From: Desulfoscipio gibsoniae DSM 7213
Lineage (GTDB): Bacteria; Bacillota; Desulfotomaculia; Desulfotomaculales; Desulfallaceae
Direction: 5' to 3'
Assembly: GCF_000233715.2 (NCBI RefSeq)
Contig: NC_021184.1
Coordinates: forward strand, 2,442,001 to 2,506,000
DNA length: 64,000 nt
In this document: one piece after another, positions 45,205 through 55,478 of the stretch
Position numbering within the stretch: the stretch's first letter is position 1
Layout: each line of letters opens with the position of its first letter
Position numbers and translations under genes: made by a program
Notes under the pieces: model-generated
Database searches by the model: none
Told to the model about the DNA's origin: nothing
The model's input: only the letters and a program-made list of their open reading frames with translations

Positions 45205-46815
45205 TTGGGTAAAGGATACCTTTGTTTTGTATTGCACGCACATTTACCGTTTGTTAGACATCCGGAACACGAGCATTTTTTAGAAGAGAGATGGCTTTAC
45301 GAGGCCATTACAGAAACTTATTTACCATTAATTGACGCATTTGATGAACTTGTCGAGGAAAACATACCTTTTCGGGTAACCATTTCCATATCACCGCCAC
45401 TATTAACCATGTTAACGGACGAACTTTTGCAGGAAAGGTACCTCAGGCATTTAAATAAATTAATAGAGCTGGCCGAAAAGGAAACGGTGCGCACCAGGGA
45501 CACTGTCTTTTATCCCACTGCGCTAATGTACAGAGATCGGCTTTACCGCATCAGATATCTTTTTGCGGAAAAATATCACCGCAATATTATAAGCGCATTT
45601 AAAAAACTGCAGGATTACGAGCGGCTTGAGGTGATTACCTGCGCGGGAACACATGGTTTTTTGCCGCTGCTTATTAATCAGCCCGAAGCAGTTCGCGCCC
45701 AGGTGGGCGTAGCAGTGGATCTTTATACCGCGCACTTCGGCCACAAGCCACCTGGCATTTGGTTGCCTGAATGTGCTTATACTTACGGTGTGGATAACAT
45801 ATTAAAGGAATTCGGCATTAAGTACTTTTTCACGGATACCCATGGAGTGTTGTTTGCATCACACCGTCCCAAGTATGGCATTTATGCCCCTATTTTTTGT
45901 CCCACCGGGGTAGCTGTTTTCGGACGGGACGTGGAATCATCCAAGCAAGTCTGGAGTTCCAATGAAGGATACCCGGGTGACTATGACTACCGTGAGTACT
46001 ACAGAGATATCGGGCACGATTTACCATACGATTACATTCACCCTTACATTCATCCGGACGGTATTAGAGTCAACACCGGAATAAAATACTTTCGCGTAAC
46101 TGGCAAGGAAGGTAACAAGGAACCCTATTGCCGGGAAAATGCACTGCGTAAAACCGAAATCCATGCCAGCAACTTCTTGTTCAACCGGGAACACCAAATA
46201 GCGCACTTAAATTCGCTCATGGACCGGGAACCCATTATTATTGCTCCCTATGATGCCGAACTGTTTGGTCACTGGTGGTTTGAAGGACCGGACTGGCTGA
46301 AAAACGTGCTGCGTAAAATATATTATGATTTTCCCAACATTGCAACAGTTACGCCGCAGGATTATTTGAAAAAATATCCTTGCAATCAGGTAGCCCGCCC
46401 CTGCCCCTCCACATGGGGCAACAATGGCTATAACGAAGTATGGCTAAGCCGGGAAAACGACTGGGTTTACCGGCACCTGCACATTATGGCCAGCAAAATG
46501 ACCGAGTTGGTGGAAACTAACCCCTACGCCAGCGGTGTTAGGCTTAGAGCAATAAAGCAGGCCGCTAGAGAGTTGTTACTGGCCCAGAGCAGCGATTGGG
46601 CATTTATCATGTTTACGGGAACTATGGTGGATTACGCTATAAGGCGCACCAAGCAGCATGTGCATAATTTTCTGCAGCTATATCAGCAAATCAAAAGCAA
46701 TAGTTTAGACGAAGGTATGTTAGGTGATTTGGAGTATAAAAATAATATATTTCCCGACATAAATTTAAATTATTTTAAAAATATGAATGGACAGGTATAC
46801 TCCGCCACCGGCTAA
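45205..46815 (+). CDS. GH57 1,4-alpha-glucan branching enzyme
   Basis: A 536-residue GH57 (DUF1957) protein. FVLHAHLPFVRHPEHEHFLEE opens the barrel; the nucleophile Glu is in GIWLPECAYTYG and the acid Asp in APYDAELFGHWWFEGPDWL. DUF1957 covers the C-terminal part. The enzyme adds alpha-1,6 branches to glycogen. The start is TTG 45205 after AAAGGAGAG. It forms an operon with the DUF4912 gene. Confidence 0.9.
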   Translation: MGKGYLCFVLHAHLPFVRHPEHEHFLEERWLYEAITETYLPLIDAFDELVEENIPFRVTISISPPLLTMLTDELLQERYLRHLNKLIELAEKETVRTRDTVFYPTALMYRDRLYRIRYLFAEKYHRNIISAFKKLQDYERLEVITCAGTHGFLPLLINQPEAVRAQVGVAVDLYTAHFGHKPPGIWLPECAYTYGVDNILKEFGIKYFFTDTHGVLFASHRPKYGIYAPIFCPTGVAVFGRDVESSKQVWSSNEGYPGDYDYREYYRDIGHDLPYDYIHPYIHPDGIRVNTGIKYFRVTGKEGNKEPYCRENALRKTEIHASNFLFNREHQIAHLNSLMDREPIIIAPYDAELFGHWWFEGPDWLKNVLRKIYYDFPNIATVTPQDYLKKYPCNQVARPCPSTWGNNGYNEVWLSRENDWVYRHLHIMASKMTELVETNPYASGVRLRAIKQAARELLLAQSSDWAFIMFTGTMVDYAIRRTKQHVHNFLQLYQQIKSNSLDEGMLGDLEYKNNIFPDINLNYFKNMNGQVYSATG

Positions 46816-46870
46816 TAAAGCTCCTAAAGGATGCTTAAAATGTATACAGTGTAAATAGAGATTTACACTT

Positions 46871-46901
46871 AACCCAACCCTGATTAAGGGGTTGGGTTTT
46901 T
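46871..46901 (+). terminator. Terminator of the GH57 operon
   Basis: AACCCAACCC (46871-46880) pairs with GGGTTGGGTT (46889-46898), followed by TTTT. Confidence 0.9.
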
Positions 46902-47206
46902 GCGACTTTGCAAGCAAGTTATATTGGCTGAATTAACTGAATATTTATTTTTGTGTAAACTATATGATAATTCGAATTGGCATTTAAAAAATGTTGAAAC
47001 CGTTAGTATAACCGTTAAGGTAGCCAGAATTACATTTCATGGGGTATATTAAACCGTTTGTAATTTCCTTAACTAACTGACATGCTTTTTGCAAATAACA
47101 ATTTATGATTAATTGTGTTAATAAAACAAAAATTTCCGGGAGGTGATATCCCCTGCAGGACGGTTAGTTAACACCGCACCAATTATACATTAAAAGGAGG
47201 TATCCT
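46902..47206. other. Intergenic region upstream of the YaaH-family gene, 305 bp
   Basis: AT-rich, no open frame. A weak -24/-12-like sequence TGACATGCTTTTTGCA at 47078-47093 is noted but unconvincing. AAAGGAGG at about 47192-47199 is the ribosome binding site of the next gene. Confidence 0.5.
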
Positions 47207-47821
47207 ATGTCTCACGGACACGCACCGGCAAACCCGGGACCCGCGGGCCTGGTGGCCCTGGCAATGGCTTGTTTTACATTTTACGCTGTGCATACCGGTA
47301 AAGTTGAAAGTTCCGCCATAGCTTTATTGGGAATCTGGCTCATTGGCGGTTTTGTTGTGCAGGTTATTGTAGGCATCATGGAACTAAACCACGGTAATAT
47401 ACTGGGCGGCAATATCTTTACTTTTTTCTCGGCCTTCTTTATGCTTGTAACCGGCCTGGAACTAATATTTAAGTACTTTGCGGGTATATACGGCTGGACG
47501 GTGGATGCCCGTATTGATGGCTGGGCCTGGCTGGCTCTGTCCATAGCGTTATTAACCTGGACGCCGGGGTATTTCAAGTCACCATTAAGCCTATTAGCTG
47601 TGGTGCTGGCCCTTGACATAGCAGTTCCCGTAGTAGCTTTTATGGATATGGGTGTACTTGGTCATGAATGGCACGTAATATCCGGAAACTTCCTTGGTAT
47701 TGCCGGTGTATTTGGCTTATATACCGCCTGGGGTGTAGTGTTAAACACAACTTTTGGAAGGACAGTTATTCCCCTGGGTGCACCAATTATAAAAGATAGT
47801 CAAATAAGCGTAGGTAAATAG
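47207..47821 (+). CDS. GPR1/FUN34/YaaH (SatP) acetate transporter-family protein
   Basis: A 204-residue protein with six predicted membrane helices. NPGPAGLVALAMACFTFY at the start matches the family signature NPAPLGLxxF. Members move acetate or succinate with protons. The ATG follows AAAGGAGG. Monocistronic, lying within the alpha-glucan gene region but not clearly part of it; a link to carbon storage or acetate use is possible. Confidence 0.88.
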   Translation: MSHGHAPANPGPAGLVALAMACFTFYAVHTGKVESSAIALLGIWLIGGFVVQVIVGIMELNHGNILGGNIFTFFSAFFMLVTGLELIFKYFAGIYGWTVDARIDGWAWLALSIALLTWTPGYFKSPLSLLAVVLALDIAVPVVAFMDMGVLGHEWHVISGNFLGIAGVFGLYTAWGVVLNTTFGRTVIPLGAPIIKDSQISVGK

Positions 47822-47856
47822 GTTAACAGGGTTATATGATTAAGTGGCCGCAACAA

Positions 47857-47892
47857 GGTTAGAAATAGGGGCTTAAGCCCCTATTTCTAACC
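47857..47892. terminator. Bidirectional terminator, convergent genes
   Basis: GGTTAGAAATAGGGGC pairs perfectly with its complement around TTAA. It lies between the YaaH-family gene and the convergent nucleotidyltransferase gene. Confidence 0.8.
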
Positions 47893-47893
47893 T

Positions 47894-50395
47894 TTAGCCC
47901 GTTTTATCGACCGGGCCAACAATTTTATTGATCTTGTCGATATAAAAATCAGCCAGCGATTCCGCTATCTCCATAGTACTACCCTCACTAAACACCCGGC
48001 AGACAGGCTCTTCAGGGTCCGGCAGTACCAGTGCCCAGCCTTCGGGATGATAAACCTTAACCCCATCCAACAATTCCAGGTTCCCCTGGGATTCCATCTC
48101 CTCGATCAAGCTGCGGATAACCGTCCCTTTGGTTGCCCATGGCACTGCAGTTGCTCTGTTCTCCATGAAAAATGCCGGAATCTCATCAACTAGACCGGCC
48201 AAATCGGTTTTCTTTACTGATACATACTCAGCTATTTTTATTACCGTTGCCAGCGCGTCAAAATGCAGCAGGGCCTGTGATATCTGCGAAGCCGGCTCGT
48301 TATTGGACAAGCTGTCCTGGTATACCAGTTTTTCATAAAAATCCTGCACGGCAGTTTTAGTACGTATCACCCGTGCACCGAATTTTTCAGCCAATAAATC
48401 TACTGCCCGGGGAGCTGTTACAGGTACCACCACGGCATTCCCCCGAGAGCGCAATATCAGCAATGCCATTAGGGATACCAGCAGGTTATCCTGCACTGTC
48501 CGTCCCCGGTTATCAATCAGCGCCAGGTGATCGGCACCGGAATCCATAATCAGTCCCATGGATAACCCCTGACCGGTCACAGCAGCTGCCACCTGGCTGG
48601 TCATTTCCCTGTATTTGGACCAGTTCAGGGGCAGTCTCACCGGTCCATTCAAAGTAAGCCTATGCAGACTAATGTTCAACTCCCTGCACAACGGCTTTAA
48701 AAACTGACCTGAACAATCAGGGTCATAAATAGTTGCAATACTCAGTCCCTTTTCTCTGATCGCTTTTTTATCAACACTTTGCAATAGAAATTGCAAGTAG
48801 TTATCCGCGATTTCCGGGACCAGCCGGGCTTCTGTAATTTGGTCAAATCCCGCCCGTTTAAAATCTTCCCGGGCCAACAGATTTTCCACTTTACGCTCCA
48901 CGCTTCGGGATATATTGCCACCATTTTGGTTGGTAAAAACTATATTAACAGCTCCTGGTTGTCTGGGAGATATCCTTACATGCATCCCCCCGGCACACTT
49001 TAACTGGCGAACCCCATAACGGTGTACGGGGGTAACACCGTCGGTTAATTGGCATACCTGTGCCCCAGCCGACCGCAAACCACAGTTCAATGCATCCCTA
49101 ATTAGCTTTGACGAAAGGTAAACATCACTGCTTAAGCAAATACGCGGTTTTGCACCCAACGCATCTGCAAAGGCCGCTGCCACCCGGGCCGCCAATTCCG
49201 GGGTGATTTCCACATTGGCAATACCGGATACGCCTTCCAGCCCAAAAATACGCCTGGGGGCACGGCTGCCCCAAACCATACTTTCCCGTACCACCGAACC
49301 GGTTTCTACCATTTTATGCGGCCATAACTTAATATCGGGGTTAACAACACATCTTTCTTTAATTACCGTGTCATTGCCAATAACCGCCCCTTCATAAATA
49401 CTGCTTCCAGATTGCACCTGCACCCTGCTTGCAAGCACAACCCCGCGCAGGTTAACCCCTGGAGCGATAAACACGTTATTCCAGAGCACGCTTCGTTTAA
49501 TGGAGGCACCGTCTTGTATCGTGCATCCCGGGCCGATTACTGTATATTGATCTATTTTAACCCCTTTGCCTATGGTAGCACCATCGCCCAGCAGCACAGG
49601 CCCACTGATTATAGCTGTGTCATCTATGTTTACTTCCCGGCCGGCATATACTCCCGGCATAATTTCCTTTTCAGGCAAAGTCAGGTTAACGGCACCGGAG
49701 AGAAAATCGTAATGAGACTGTAAATATTGCCTTAGGTCTCCTATATCGCACCAGTAACCGTCCAGCACCACACCAAAAAGCGGCTTACCTTCATTCAAAA
49801 GCAAAGGGAATAAATCTTTGCTAAAGTCAAACTTCTGACCCGCCGGTATATAATCCAGCACCTGGGGTTCCAAAATATAAATACCTGTATTGACGGTATC
49901 GCTAAACACCTCGCCCCAGCTGGGTTTCTCCAAAAACTGTTTAATCTGCCCTCCGGCACTGGTGATAACCACCCCGTATTCCAGCGGACAGGGTACTTTA
50001 GTCAATACCAACGTAGCCATAGCCCCTTGTTTTTTATGGAATGCCATAGCCTCGGTAAGATTAAAGTCAGTCAGCGCATCACCGCTGATGACCATAAAGG
50101 GTTCATCCAAAAATTGCTCAGCGTTTTTCACACTGCCGGCCGTACCTAAGGGAGTCTCTTCAATGAAATATTTTAAATTGATATCATATTCACTGCCGTT
50201 ACTAAAATAATCACTGATGACTTCAGGCATATATTGCAAGGTAACCCCGATATCCGTAAAGTTATGCTTGCGTAAAAGGTCGATGATACTGGTCATAATA
50301 GGGCGATTCATCACCGGAACCATCGGTTTGGGTATCCCGCAGGTGAGCGGCCGCAAGCGTGACCCTTCGCCACCTGCCATAATAATGGCTTTCAA
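47894..50395 (-). CDS. Sugar nucleotidyltransferase fused to phosphomannomutase-like domains
   Basis: An 833-residue fusion. Residues 1-235 form an NDP-sugar pyrophosphorylase domain ([29 protein letters not shown]); 250-370 are left-handed beta-helix repeats ([15 protein letters not shown]); 380-830 have the phosphoglucomutase/phosphomannomutase fold. In that last part the TASHNP serine loop is replaced by [11 protein letters not shown] and the metal loop DxDxDR by DSGADHL, so mutase activity is unlikely. TTG 50395 follows GGAGGG. It lies upstream of the GT4 glycogen synthase region and may make or sense the sugar nucleotide. Confidence 0.85.
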   Translation of the reverse strand: MKAIIMAGGEGSRLRPLTCGIPKPMVPVMNRPIMTSIIDLLRKHNFTDIGVTLQYMPEVISDYFSNGSEYDINLKYFIEETPLGTAGSVKNAEQFLDEPFMVISGDALTDFNLTEAMAFHKKQGAMATLVLTKVPCPLEYGVVITSAGGQIKQFLEKPSWGEVFSDTVNTGIYILEPQVLDYIPAGQKFDFSKDLFPLLLNEGKPLFGVVLDGYWCDIGDLRQYLQSHYDFLSGAVNLTLPEKEIMPGVYAGREVNIDDTAIISGPVLLGDGATIGKGVKIDQYTVIGPGCTIQDGASIKRSVLWNNVFIAPGVNLRGVVLASRVQVQSGSSIYEGAVIGNDTVIKERCVVNPDIKLWPHKMVETGSVVRESMVWGSRAPRRIFGLEGVSGIANVEITPELAARVAAAFADALGAKPRICLSSDVYLSSKLIRDALNCGLRSAGAQVCQLTDGVTPVHRYGVRQLKCAGGMHVRISPRQPGAVNIVFTNQNGGNISRSVERKVENLLAREDFKRAGFDQITEARLVPEIADNYLQFLLQSVDKKAIREKGLSIATIYDPDCSGQFLKPLCRELNISLHRLTLNGPVRLPLNWSKYREMTSQVAAAVTGQGLSMGLIMDSGADHLALIDNRGRTVQDNLLVSLMALLILRSRGNAVVVPVTAPRAVDLLAEKFGARVIRTKTAVQDFYEKLVYQDSLSNNEPASQISQALLHFDALATVIKIAEYVSVKKTDLAGLVDEIPAFFMENRATAVPWATKGTVIRSLIEEMESQGNLELLDGVKVYHPEGWALVLPDPEEPVCRVFSEGSTMEIAESLADFYIDKINKIVGPVDKTG

Positions 50396-50455
50396 CCTAC
50401 ATCCCTCCAAAAATAATCTCGGGCATTACTCTTATACCCCATACAAAATGCCAAA

Positions 50456-51700
50456 CTAACTATAATTTCTACCCAGCACCTTGGAGAAACGGCCAAACAA
50501 GCCGCCTTGCCTGACATGCCAGTTGCTGCTGCGGTGCTCATCCCACACCTTTTTATATATATGCAGCGTTTTAGCCGCTATATCTTGCCAGCTGAACTTT
50601 TGTAAAACTGTTTGGTAAGCGTTATGCCGGAGTTGCTGTGCCTGCCGGGGGTTTTGCAGCACACTTATTATCATATCGGCCAGTGAGCGCGGGTTACCCG
50701 GGTAGGCTTTTAAGCCATCCACATTATGTCTGATTATTTCACTTAGACCACCGGTATCGGAAACCACCACCGGTGTGCGGGCCGCCATGGCCTCCAAAGC
50801 CACAATGCCAAAGGGTTCATATAAACTGGGGAACACCGCCACATCCGACCAGCTATACAGTGAATTACGAGTATAATCATCAATGTAACCGGTAAAATAT
50901 ATACTTTTGGCTATACCCATGCGGGCAGCTTGACCCTGTAGTTCCTGCATATAGGGACCTTTCCCGGCAATGACGAATTTGGTATTGGGCACCCTGGCCA
51001 GTATCATGGGTACAGCATCCAGCAACACCTGCACGCCTTTCTCACGCACCAGCCGACCTACATAAAAAACAATTTTCTCATTAGGAGAGGCATAGTCATC
51101 GCGTGTTCGTTTGTCGTTTTTGTGCACAAAATTTTCAGGATCCACACCGTTTGGTATAACCCTCAATTTATCATCGGGAATTTGAAATACATATTTCATC
51201 TCCCCTTCCATGTAGTGACTACAGCAGATCACCTGCCAGGCCTCGTAGCAAAGCCACCACTCCACATCGCTGATATGCCGCTGGGTATCATTGTGTAAAC
51301 CATAGTTTCTGCCGTATTCCGTAGCATGAATGGTTGCCACAAGCGGTATACGAAAGGCATGTTTTAAAGCCCTAACTGCATAGGCCACCAGCCAATCATG
51401 ACCGTGCACAATATTAAAGCCCTCATTTTCACTCAACACTGGAATGGCTCTTTCCAGCATGGCTACGTTTAGCTGTGCTACCCAAGTGGTGAAGTCAGGG
51501 GACGAAACATTATATGGGATCACCCGGTATACCTGAACACCGTTTACCCTTTCCATTTCAGGCAACCCCGGTTCACCCATCGTGAAAAGATGTATCTCAA
51601 CCCCCATATCGGAAAGGGCATTGGTCAGGTCATACACATGCTGTGCCAATCCACCCACACTTTTAGGGGGGTATTCCCAGGAAAACATAGCCACGCGCAT
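50456..51700 (-). CDS. GT4 glycogen/starch synthase-type glycosyltransferase
   Basis: A 414-residue GT4-family enzyme. MRVAMFSWEYPPKSVGGLAQHV is the GT-B N-terminal signature; VIPNGVDPENF and FPSLYEPFGIVALEAMA form the nucleotide-sugar site in the C-terminal domain. It probably extends alpha-glucan from ADP- or UDP-glucose. ATG 51700 follows GAAGGAGGA; an in-frame TTG/ATG further upstream adds an unlikely cysteine-rich stretch. It lies 60 bases upstream of the nucleotidyltransferase gene. Confidence 0.85.
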   Translation of the reverse strand: MRVAMFSWEYPPKSVGGLAQHVYDLTNALSDMGVEIHLFTMGEPGLPEMERVNGVQVYRVIPYNVSSPDFTTWVAQLNVAMLERAIPVLSENEGFNIVHGHDWLVAYAVRALKHAFRIPLVATIHATEYGRNYGLHNDTQRHISDVEWWLCYEAWQVICCSHYMEGEMKYVFQIPDDKLRVIPNGVDPENFVHKNDKRTRDDYASPNEKIVFYVGRLVREKGVQVLLDAVPMILARVPNTKFVIAGKGPYMQELQGQAARMGIAKSIYFTGYIDDYTRNSLYSWSDVAVFPSLYEPFGIVALEAMAARTPVVVSDTGGLSEIIRHNVDGLKAYPGNPRSLADMIISVLQNPRQAQQLRHNAYQTVLQKFSWQDIAAKTLHIYKKVWDEHRSSNWHVRQGGLFGRFSKVLGRNYS

Positions 51701-51866
51701 TAATGGTCCTCCTTCTACGGGTTTTAAGCTTACTAAAAGGCAACATTTATATATTATGTAAATGGCAGTTAAATTATTATAAATTCTGCACAGGTTTCTA
51801 TAAAAACAGCAACGTTTACCAAAACCTTTTATAGGGCAAATAAAAAATAACATTCTTTACAAAATA

Positions 51867-51896
51867 AAACACCTGCCCTTACGCCGACAGGTGTTT
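51867..51896 (-). terminator. Terminator of the CBM gene
   Basis: AAACACCTG (51867-51875) pairs with CAGGTGTTT (51888-51896). In transcript sense it is followed by TATTTTG. Confidence 0.8.
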
Positions 51897-51968
51897 GTTG
51901 AGCCAAATACTGTTGTGGTGCCGGTTAATACCACATAGTAATGGGCAGGTTTACTAAGATTTATTTTA

Positions 51969-52340
51969 TTAGTGCCTTCTGCCGTTATGAATTTCAAAAC
52001 TCCAGTTAAGACCGTTATTATTATCCCAGTTGCCGTATCCATCATGGAAACAGAAATTAAATCGACTGTCGTCCGGCATTTCTAAAGTTTTCACCCATCC
52101 CCAGCCTGTTTTCGACATTCGATGGGCCTTAATATTGCGCCAATCCCTAGCATCACCATACCCTACATGTAAGTAGATCTGAGTAGCACCGCTGGCCGCC
52201 AGTAACCCGTCGTACAGTACAGTAATTTCTTCACCACTCGTAATAGGGGTGGGATCCACCACAACCCCTCCCGGGTATCGTGCTTCGTGCATAGCCTTTA
52301 GTTTATATTCTCCAGAACCGAAATTGGTTGGATTAGCCAA
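51969..52340 (-). CDS. Free-standing starch-type carbohydrate-binding protein (CBM25/53-like)
   Basis: A 123-residue protein without a catalytic domain. YLHVGYGDARDWRNIK and NFCFHDGYGNWDNNNGLNWSFEI match CBM25/CBM53 starch-binding modules, where the aromatic residues stack on alpha-glucan. No signal peptide is visible, so it may bind stored glycogen in the cytoplasm. TTG 52340 is the likely start because GGAGGGTGAT lies just before; GTG 52349 is inside that site. Transcribed alone, upstream of the glycogen synthase. Confidence 0.78.
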   Translation of the reverse strand: MANPTNFGSGEYKLKAMHEARYPGGVVVDPTPITSGEEITVLYDGLLAASGATQIYLHVGYGDARDWRNIKAHRMSKTGWGWVKTLEMPDDSRFNFCFHDGYGNWDNNNGLNWSFEIHNGRRH

Positions 52341-52643
52341 GATTATCACCCTCCATTTTACTATTTAAGAATCATTGTTCCTGCAGAATATTATCCTTCG
52401 TGATACCCTGTTTTATACACAAAGCCGTAGTTCGTTTGGCTATTTGACAACTTTTTGATTAGCCATTATATCTGAAAAAAATCAAGCTTTCGTCGACCCG
52501 CTGATTACTACACAAAAAAAAGCGCTCAGCATCCCAATATAAGGGATCTACTGAACGCTTTTGCCAAACCTAAAGATAATATTAAACGTCTGATCAACTT
52601 AGTGCCAATAACTGAATAAAAGTAAAAAATGTATAGCAATTAG
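52341..52643. other. Intergenic region, 303 bp
   Basis: Holds the terminator of the downstream-transcribed nifV gene and, presumably, the promoter of the CBM gene. No open frame is seen. Confidence 0.5.
52513..52562 (-). terminator. Terminator of full-length nifV
   Basis: In transcript sense AAAGCGTTCAG with ATCCC pairs to GGGAT and CTGAGCGCTTT, followed by TTTTTTTT. A strong intrinsic terminator about 85 bases after the stop. Confidence 0.85.
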
Positions 52644-53801
52644 CTAGTCTCTTATAATGCCCCCGAAATAATCTTCATAAATGTAAACCAACTCTTTGTC
52701 AAACAAGGGACGCTTCAATGAAACCGTATAGGAGCGAATTTTGGGTAATAATTCTTCGGCCTGGTGTTCCGATAAGCGAATACCATATTCAGCATATTTA
52801 GCTTTAAGAGCCGCGGTGCCCGAGTGTTTACCAACCACAATCTGCCTTTCCAGACCCACTTCCTCAGGCTGGAACGGTTCATAGGTTTTCGGGTTTTTCA
52901 GTGCCCCGTCAGCATGGATACCTGATTCGTGAGCAAACATGTTGGATCCAACGATGGCCTTCCAAGCCGGTAATTCTCTACCCGAGGCACGGGATACATA
53001 TTCCGCCACTTCGCGAAACATTTCTGTTTTAAAACCAAGATCAAGTTTATGCAAATGTTTTAAAGCCATAACCACTTCTTCCAATGCCGAGTTACCAGCC
53101 CGTTCACCCAGGCCCATTACGGTCACGCCAATCCACCTGGCACCAGCCATTACACCGGCCAGAGCATTGGCAGTGGCCATGCCAAAATCATTATGGGTAT
53201 GCATTTCAATGTCAATATCTACATTCTCCAGTATATACTTGATATTGTTATATGTGGTAAACGGCTCTAATATGCCCACTGTATCACAATAGCGCAGCCG
53301 GTCGGCACCGGCTTCCCTGGCGGCCTTCGCATATTGGACCAAAAATTCCAAATCACTGCGGGAAGCATCCTCGGCGTTAACGGAAATGTACATGCCTTCC
53401 TTTTTAGCAAATTCTACCGCTGCAACCATATGTTCCAGTACCCATTCCCGGCTGGTTCTGAGCTTGTGTTTAATATGAATATCGGAAGTGGATATAGAAA
53501 TAGCTACTGCGTCTACTCCGCATTCGATGGAGGCTTCAAGATCCTTAATTACCGGGCGATTCCAACCCATAATACTGGCTTTGAGTCCCGACCGGCATAT
53601 TTGGGTTATGGCTTTCTTTTCATCGCCGCCCATGACGGCAACACCTGCTTCGATTTGGTGCACACCCATCTCATCCAAAAACTTGGCAATTCTCACTTTT
53701 TCCCTATTAGCAAATACTACACCGGCGGTTTGTTCACCGTCCCGTAAAGTGGTGTCAATAATCTTAATGTCTTCAGCTGTTAGTTTTGGTCTTTCAATCA
53801 T
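52644..53801 (-). CDS. nifV: Homocitrate synthase, full length
   Basis: A 385-residue NifV-family enzyme joining acetyl-CoA and 2-oxoglutarate to homocitrate. The TIM barrel has KIIDTTLRDGEQTAG, NAEDASRSDLEF, RYCDTVGILEPF, EMHTHNDFGMATANA and GLGERAGNSALEE; the C-terminal part has SNMFAHESGIHADGAL. It is about 32 kb from the nif cluster and monocistronic, with an ordinary AT-rich upstream region and no hexaloop leader. An alternative is lysine or isopropylmalate-like synthesis, but the NifV signature is stronger. The ATG follows GGAAGGAAG. Confidence 0.87.
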   Translation of the reverse strand: MIERPKLTAEDIKIIDTTLRDGEQTAGVVFANREKVRIAKFLDEMGVHQIEAGVAVMGGDEKKAITQICRSGLKASIMGWNRPVIKDLEASIECGVDAVAISISTSDIHIKHKLRTSREWVLEHMVAAVEFAKKEGMYISVNAEDASRSDLEFLVQYAKAAREAGADRLRYCDTVGILEPFTTYNNIKYILENVDIDIEMHTHNDFGMATANALAGVMAGARWIGVTVMGLGERAGNSALEEVVMALKHLHKLDLGFKTEMFREVAEYVSRASGRELPAWKAIVGSNMFAHESGIHADGALKNPKTYEPFQPEEVGLERQIVVGKHSGTAALKAKYAEYGIRLSEHQAEELLPKIRSYTVSLKRPLFDKELVYIYEDYFGGIIRD

Positions 53802-53979
53802 TTAGTTATCTTCCTTTCCTTCCAGGTAATTTATTTTATATAAAATATTTAGTATAATTATGAGTACCAAAATTATAATACAATTATAATTTTATCATAT
53901 TACCTCAAAAGTGAAAAGATTTAGCGCATCATAATGCTGTATACATAGCCATATGTCCATAATGCAAATTATGCATAAA

Positions 53980-54012
53980 ATGTATTAGAGCAGGGGGTTC
54001 CCTGCTCTTGGT
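53980..54012 (-). terminator. Hairpin after gatB
   Basis: AGAGCAGGG pairs with CCCTGCTCT around 53989-54009. The T-rich tail is weak in transcript direction. Confidence 0.6.
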
Positions 54013-54015
54013 AAT

Positions 54016-55458
54016 CTATTTATCCAGTTTTTCTTTAAGCAGTTTATTAACCATACCCGGGTTGGCTTTACCCTTGGTGGATTTCATCACCTGGCCCACC
54101 AAAAAACCAATGGCCTTTTCTTTGCCGGCCCGGTAATCCTCCACCGATTTGGGGTTGGCGGCAATTACTTCCTCTACCACCTTATCGATCAGTCCAGCAT
54201 CGCTAATCTGCACCAGTCCTTTTTCTTCCACCACTTGACCGGGATCTTTACCGGTGTTAAACATCTCCTCAAATACAGTCTTGGCAATTTTACCGCTGAT
54301 AGTGCCCTTATCCAACAATTGCAACATTTTGGCCAGTTGGGCGGGACTGATGCGCACATCGCCGATTTCCTGACCGCTGGCATTCATCATCCTGGCCAGA
54401 TCCCCCATTATCCAGTTGCTGACCAGCTTGGGATTATTAAATAGTTCTACACATTGTTCATAATAATCCGCCAGCTCACGAGTGGTAGTCAGCACCGCGG
54501 CATCGTACTCGGGCAGTCCATAGGCGCTTACCAAACGTTTCCTGCGCTCATCCGGCAATTCGGGCAGGCTGGCCTTTATTTCATCAACCCATTCCCGGGC
54601 AATCACCAGAGGGGCCAAATCGGGGTCGGGAAAATAACGGTAATCGTGGGCTTCCTCCTTGCTGCGCATGGACAGGGTTACACCCCTGGCTTCGTCCCAG
54701 GTTCTGGTTTCCTGCACCACCTTTTCCCCGTCTTCCAGCACTTCCATCTGGCGCTCAATTTCGTAACTTATCGCTTTATGCAATGCTTTAAAAGAGTTCA
54801 TATTTTTAAGCTCGGCCTTGGTGCCTAGCTCGGTCTGTCCCACCGGCCTTACGGATATATTGGCATCGCAGCGCAACGAACCCTCCTGCATTTTACAATC
54901 ACTCACTCCGGTATACTGGATAATCGCCTTTAGTTTTTCCAGGTAGGCCACAGCTTCATCGGCACTGGTCATATCGGGCTCGGAAACAATTTCTATCAGC
55001 GGCACTCCGGTGCGGTTGTAATCCACCAGTGAATATGGAGTGGTGGAAATAGTGCCCTGGTGCACCAGCTTACCGGCGTCCTCCTCCATATGCACCCGGG
55101 TAATACCAATGCGCTTATCCGTGCCGTTAACATTTATCTCCAGGTGGCCATGTTCAGCGATAGGTAAATCATACTGGGATATTTGGTAGTTTTTCGGCAA
55201 ATCAGGGTAATAATAATTCTTACGATCGAATTTAGAGAAAGAAGCAATCTGGCAATTCAGTGCCAGACCGGCTTTAATGGCATATTCCACTACTTTTTTA
55301 TTCACTACGGGCAGCACTCCGGGCAACCCCAGGCACACCGGGCATACGTGATGGTTGGGATCGGCACCGAACTCGGTGCTGGAATGACAGAAAATCTTGG
55401 TATTGGTTTTTAATTCAACATGCACTTCCAGGCCGATAACAGCCTCATATTGAGCCAA
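54016..55458 (-). CDS. gatB: Aspartyl/glutamyl-tRNA amidotransferase subunit B
   Basis: A 480-residue GatB, which binds mischarged Glu-tRNA-Gln or Asp-tRNA-Asn and hosts the kinase step. Signature [16 protein letters not shown] at the N terminus, [20 protein letters not shown], and the C-terminal YqeY-like tail. Last gene of gatC-gatA-gatB, 20 bases after gatA. Confidence 0.96.
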   Translation of the reverse strand: MAQYEAVIGLEVHVELKTNTKIFCHSSTEFGADPNHHVCPVCLGLPGVLPVVNKKVVEYAIKAGLALNCQIASFSKFDRKNYYYPDLPKNYQISQYDLPIAEHGHLEINVNGTDKRIGITRVHMEEDAGKLVHQGTISTTPYSLVDYNRTGVPLIEIVSEPDMTSADEAVAYLEKLKAIIQYTGVSDCKMQEGSLRCDANISVRPVGQTELGTKAELKNMNSFKALHKAISYEIERQMEVLEDGEKVVQETRTWDEARGVTLSMRSKEEAHDYRYFPDPDLAPLVIAREWVDEIKASLPELPDERRKRLVSAYGLPEYDAAVLTTTRELADYYEQCVELFNNPKLVSNWIMGDLARMMNASGQEIGDVRISPAQLAKMLQLLDKGTISGKIAKTVFEEMFNTGKDPGQVVEEKGLVQISDAGLIDKVVEEVIAANPKSVEDYRAGKEKAIGFLVGQVMKSTKGKANPGMVNKLLKEKLDK

Positions 55459-55478
55459 ATTGGTACACCTCCAGGGAT

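Noticed and set aside
47078-47093. Possible sigma-54 promoter TGACAT-N5-TTGCA before the YaaH-family gene
   Set aside because: The -24 GG is missing and no enhancer site is evident, so it is within chance expectation in AT-rich DNA.
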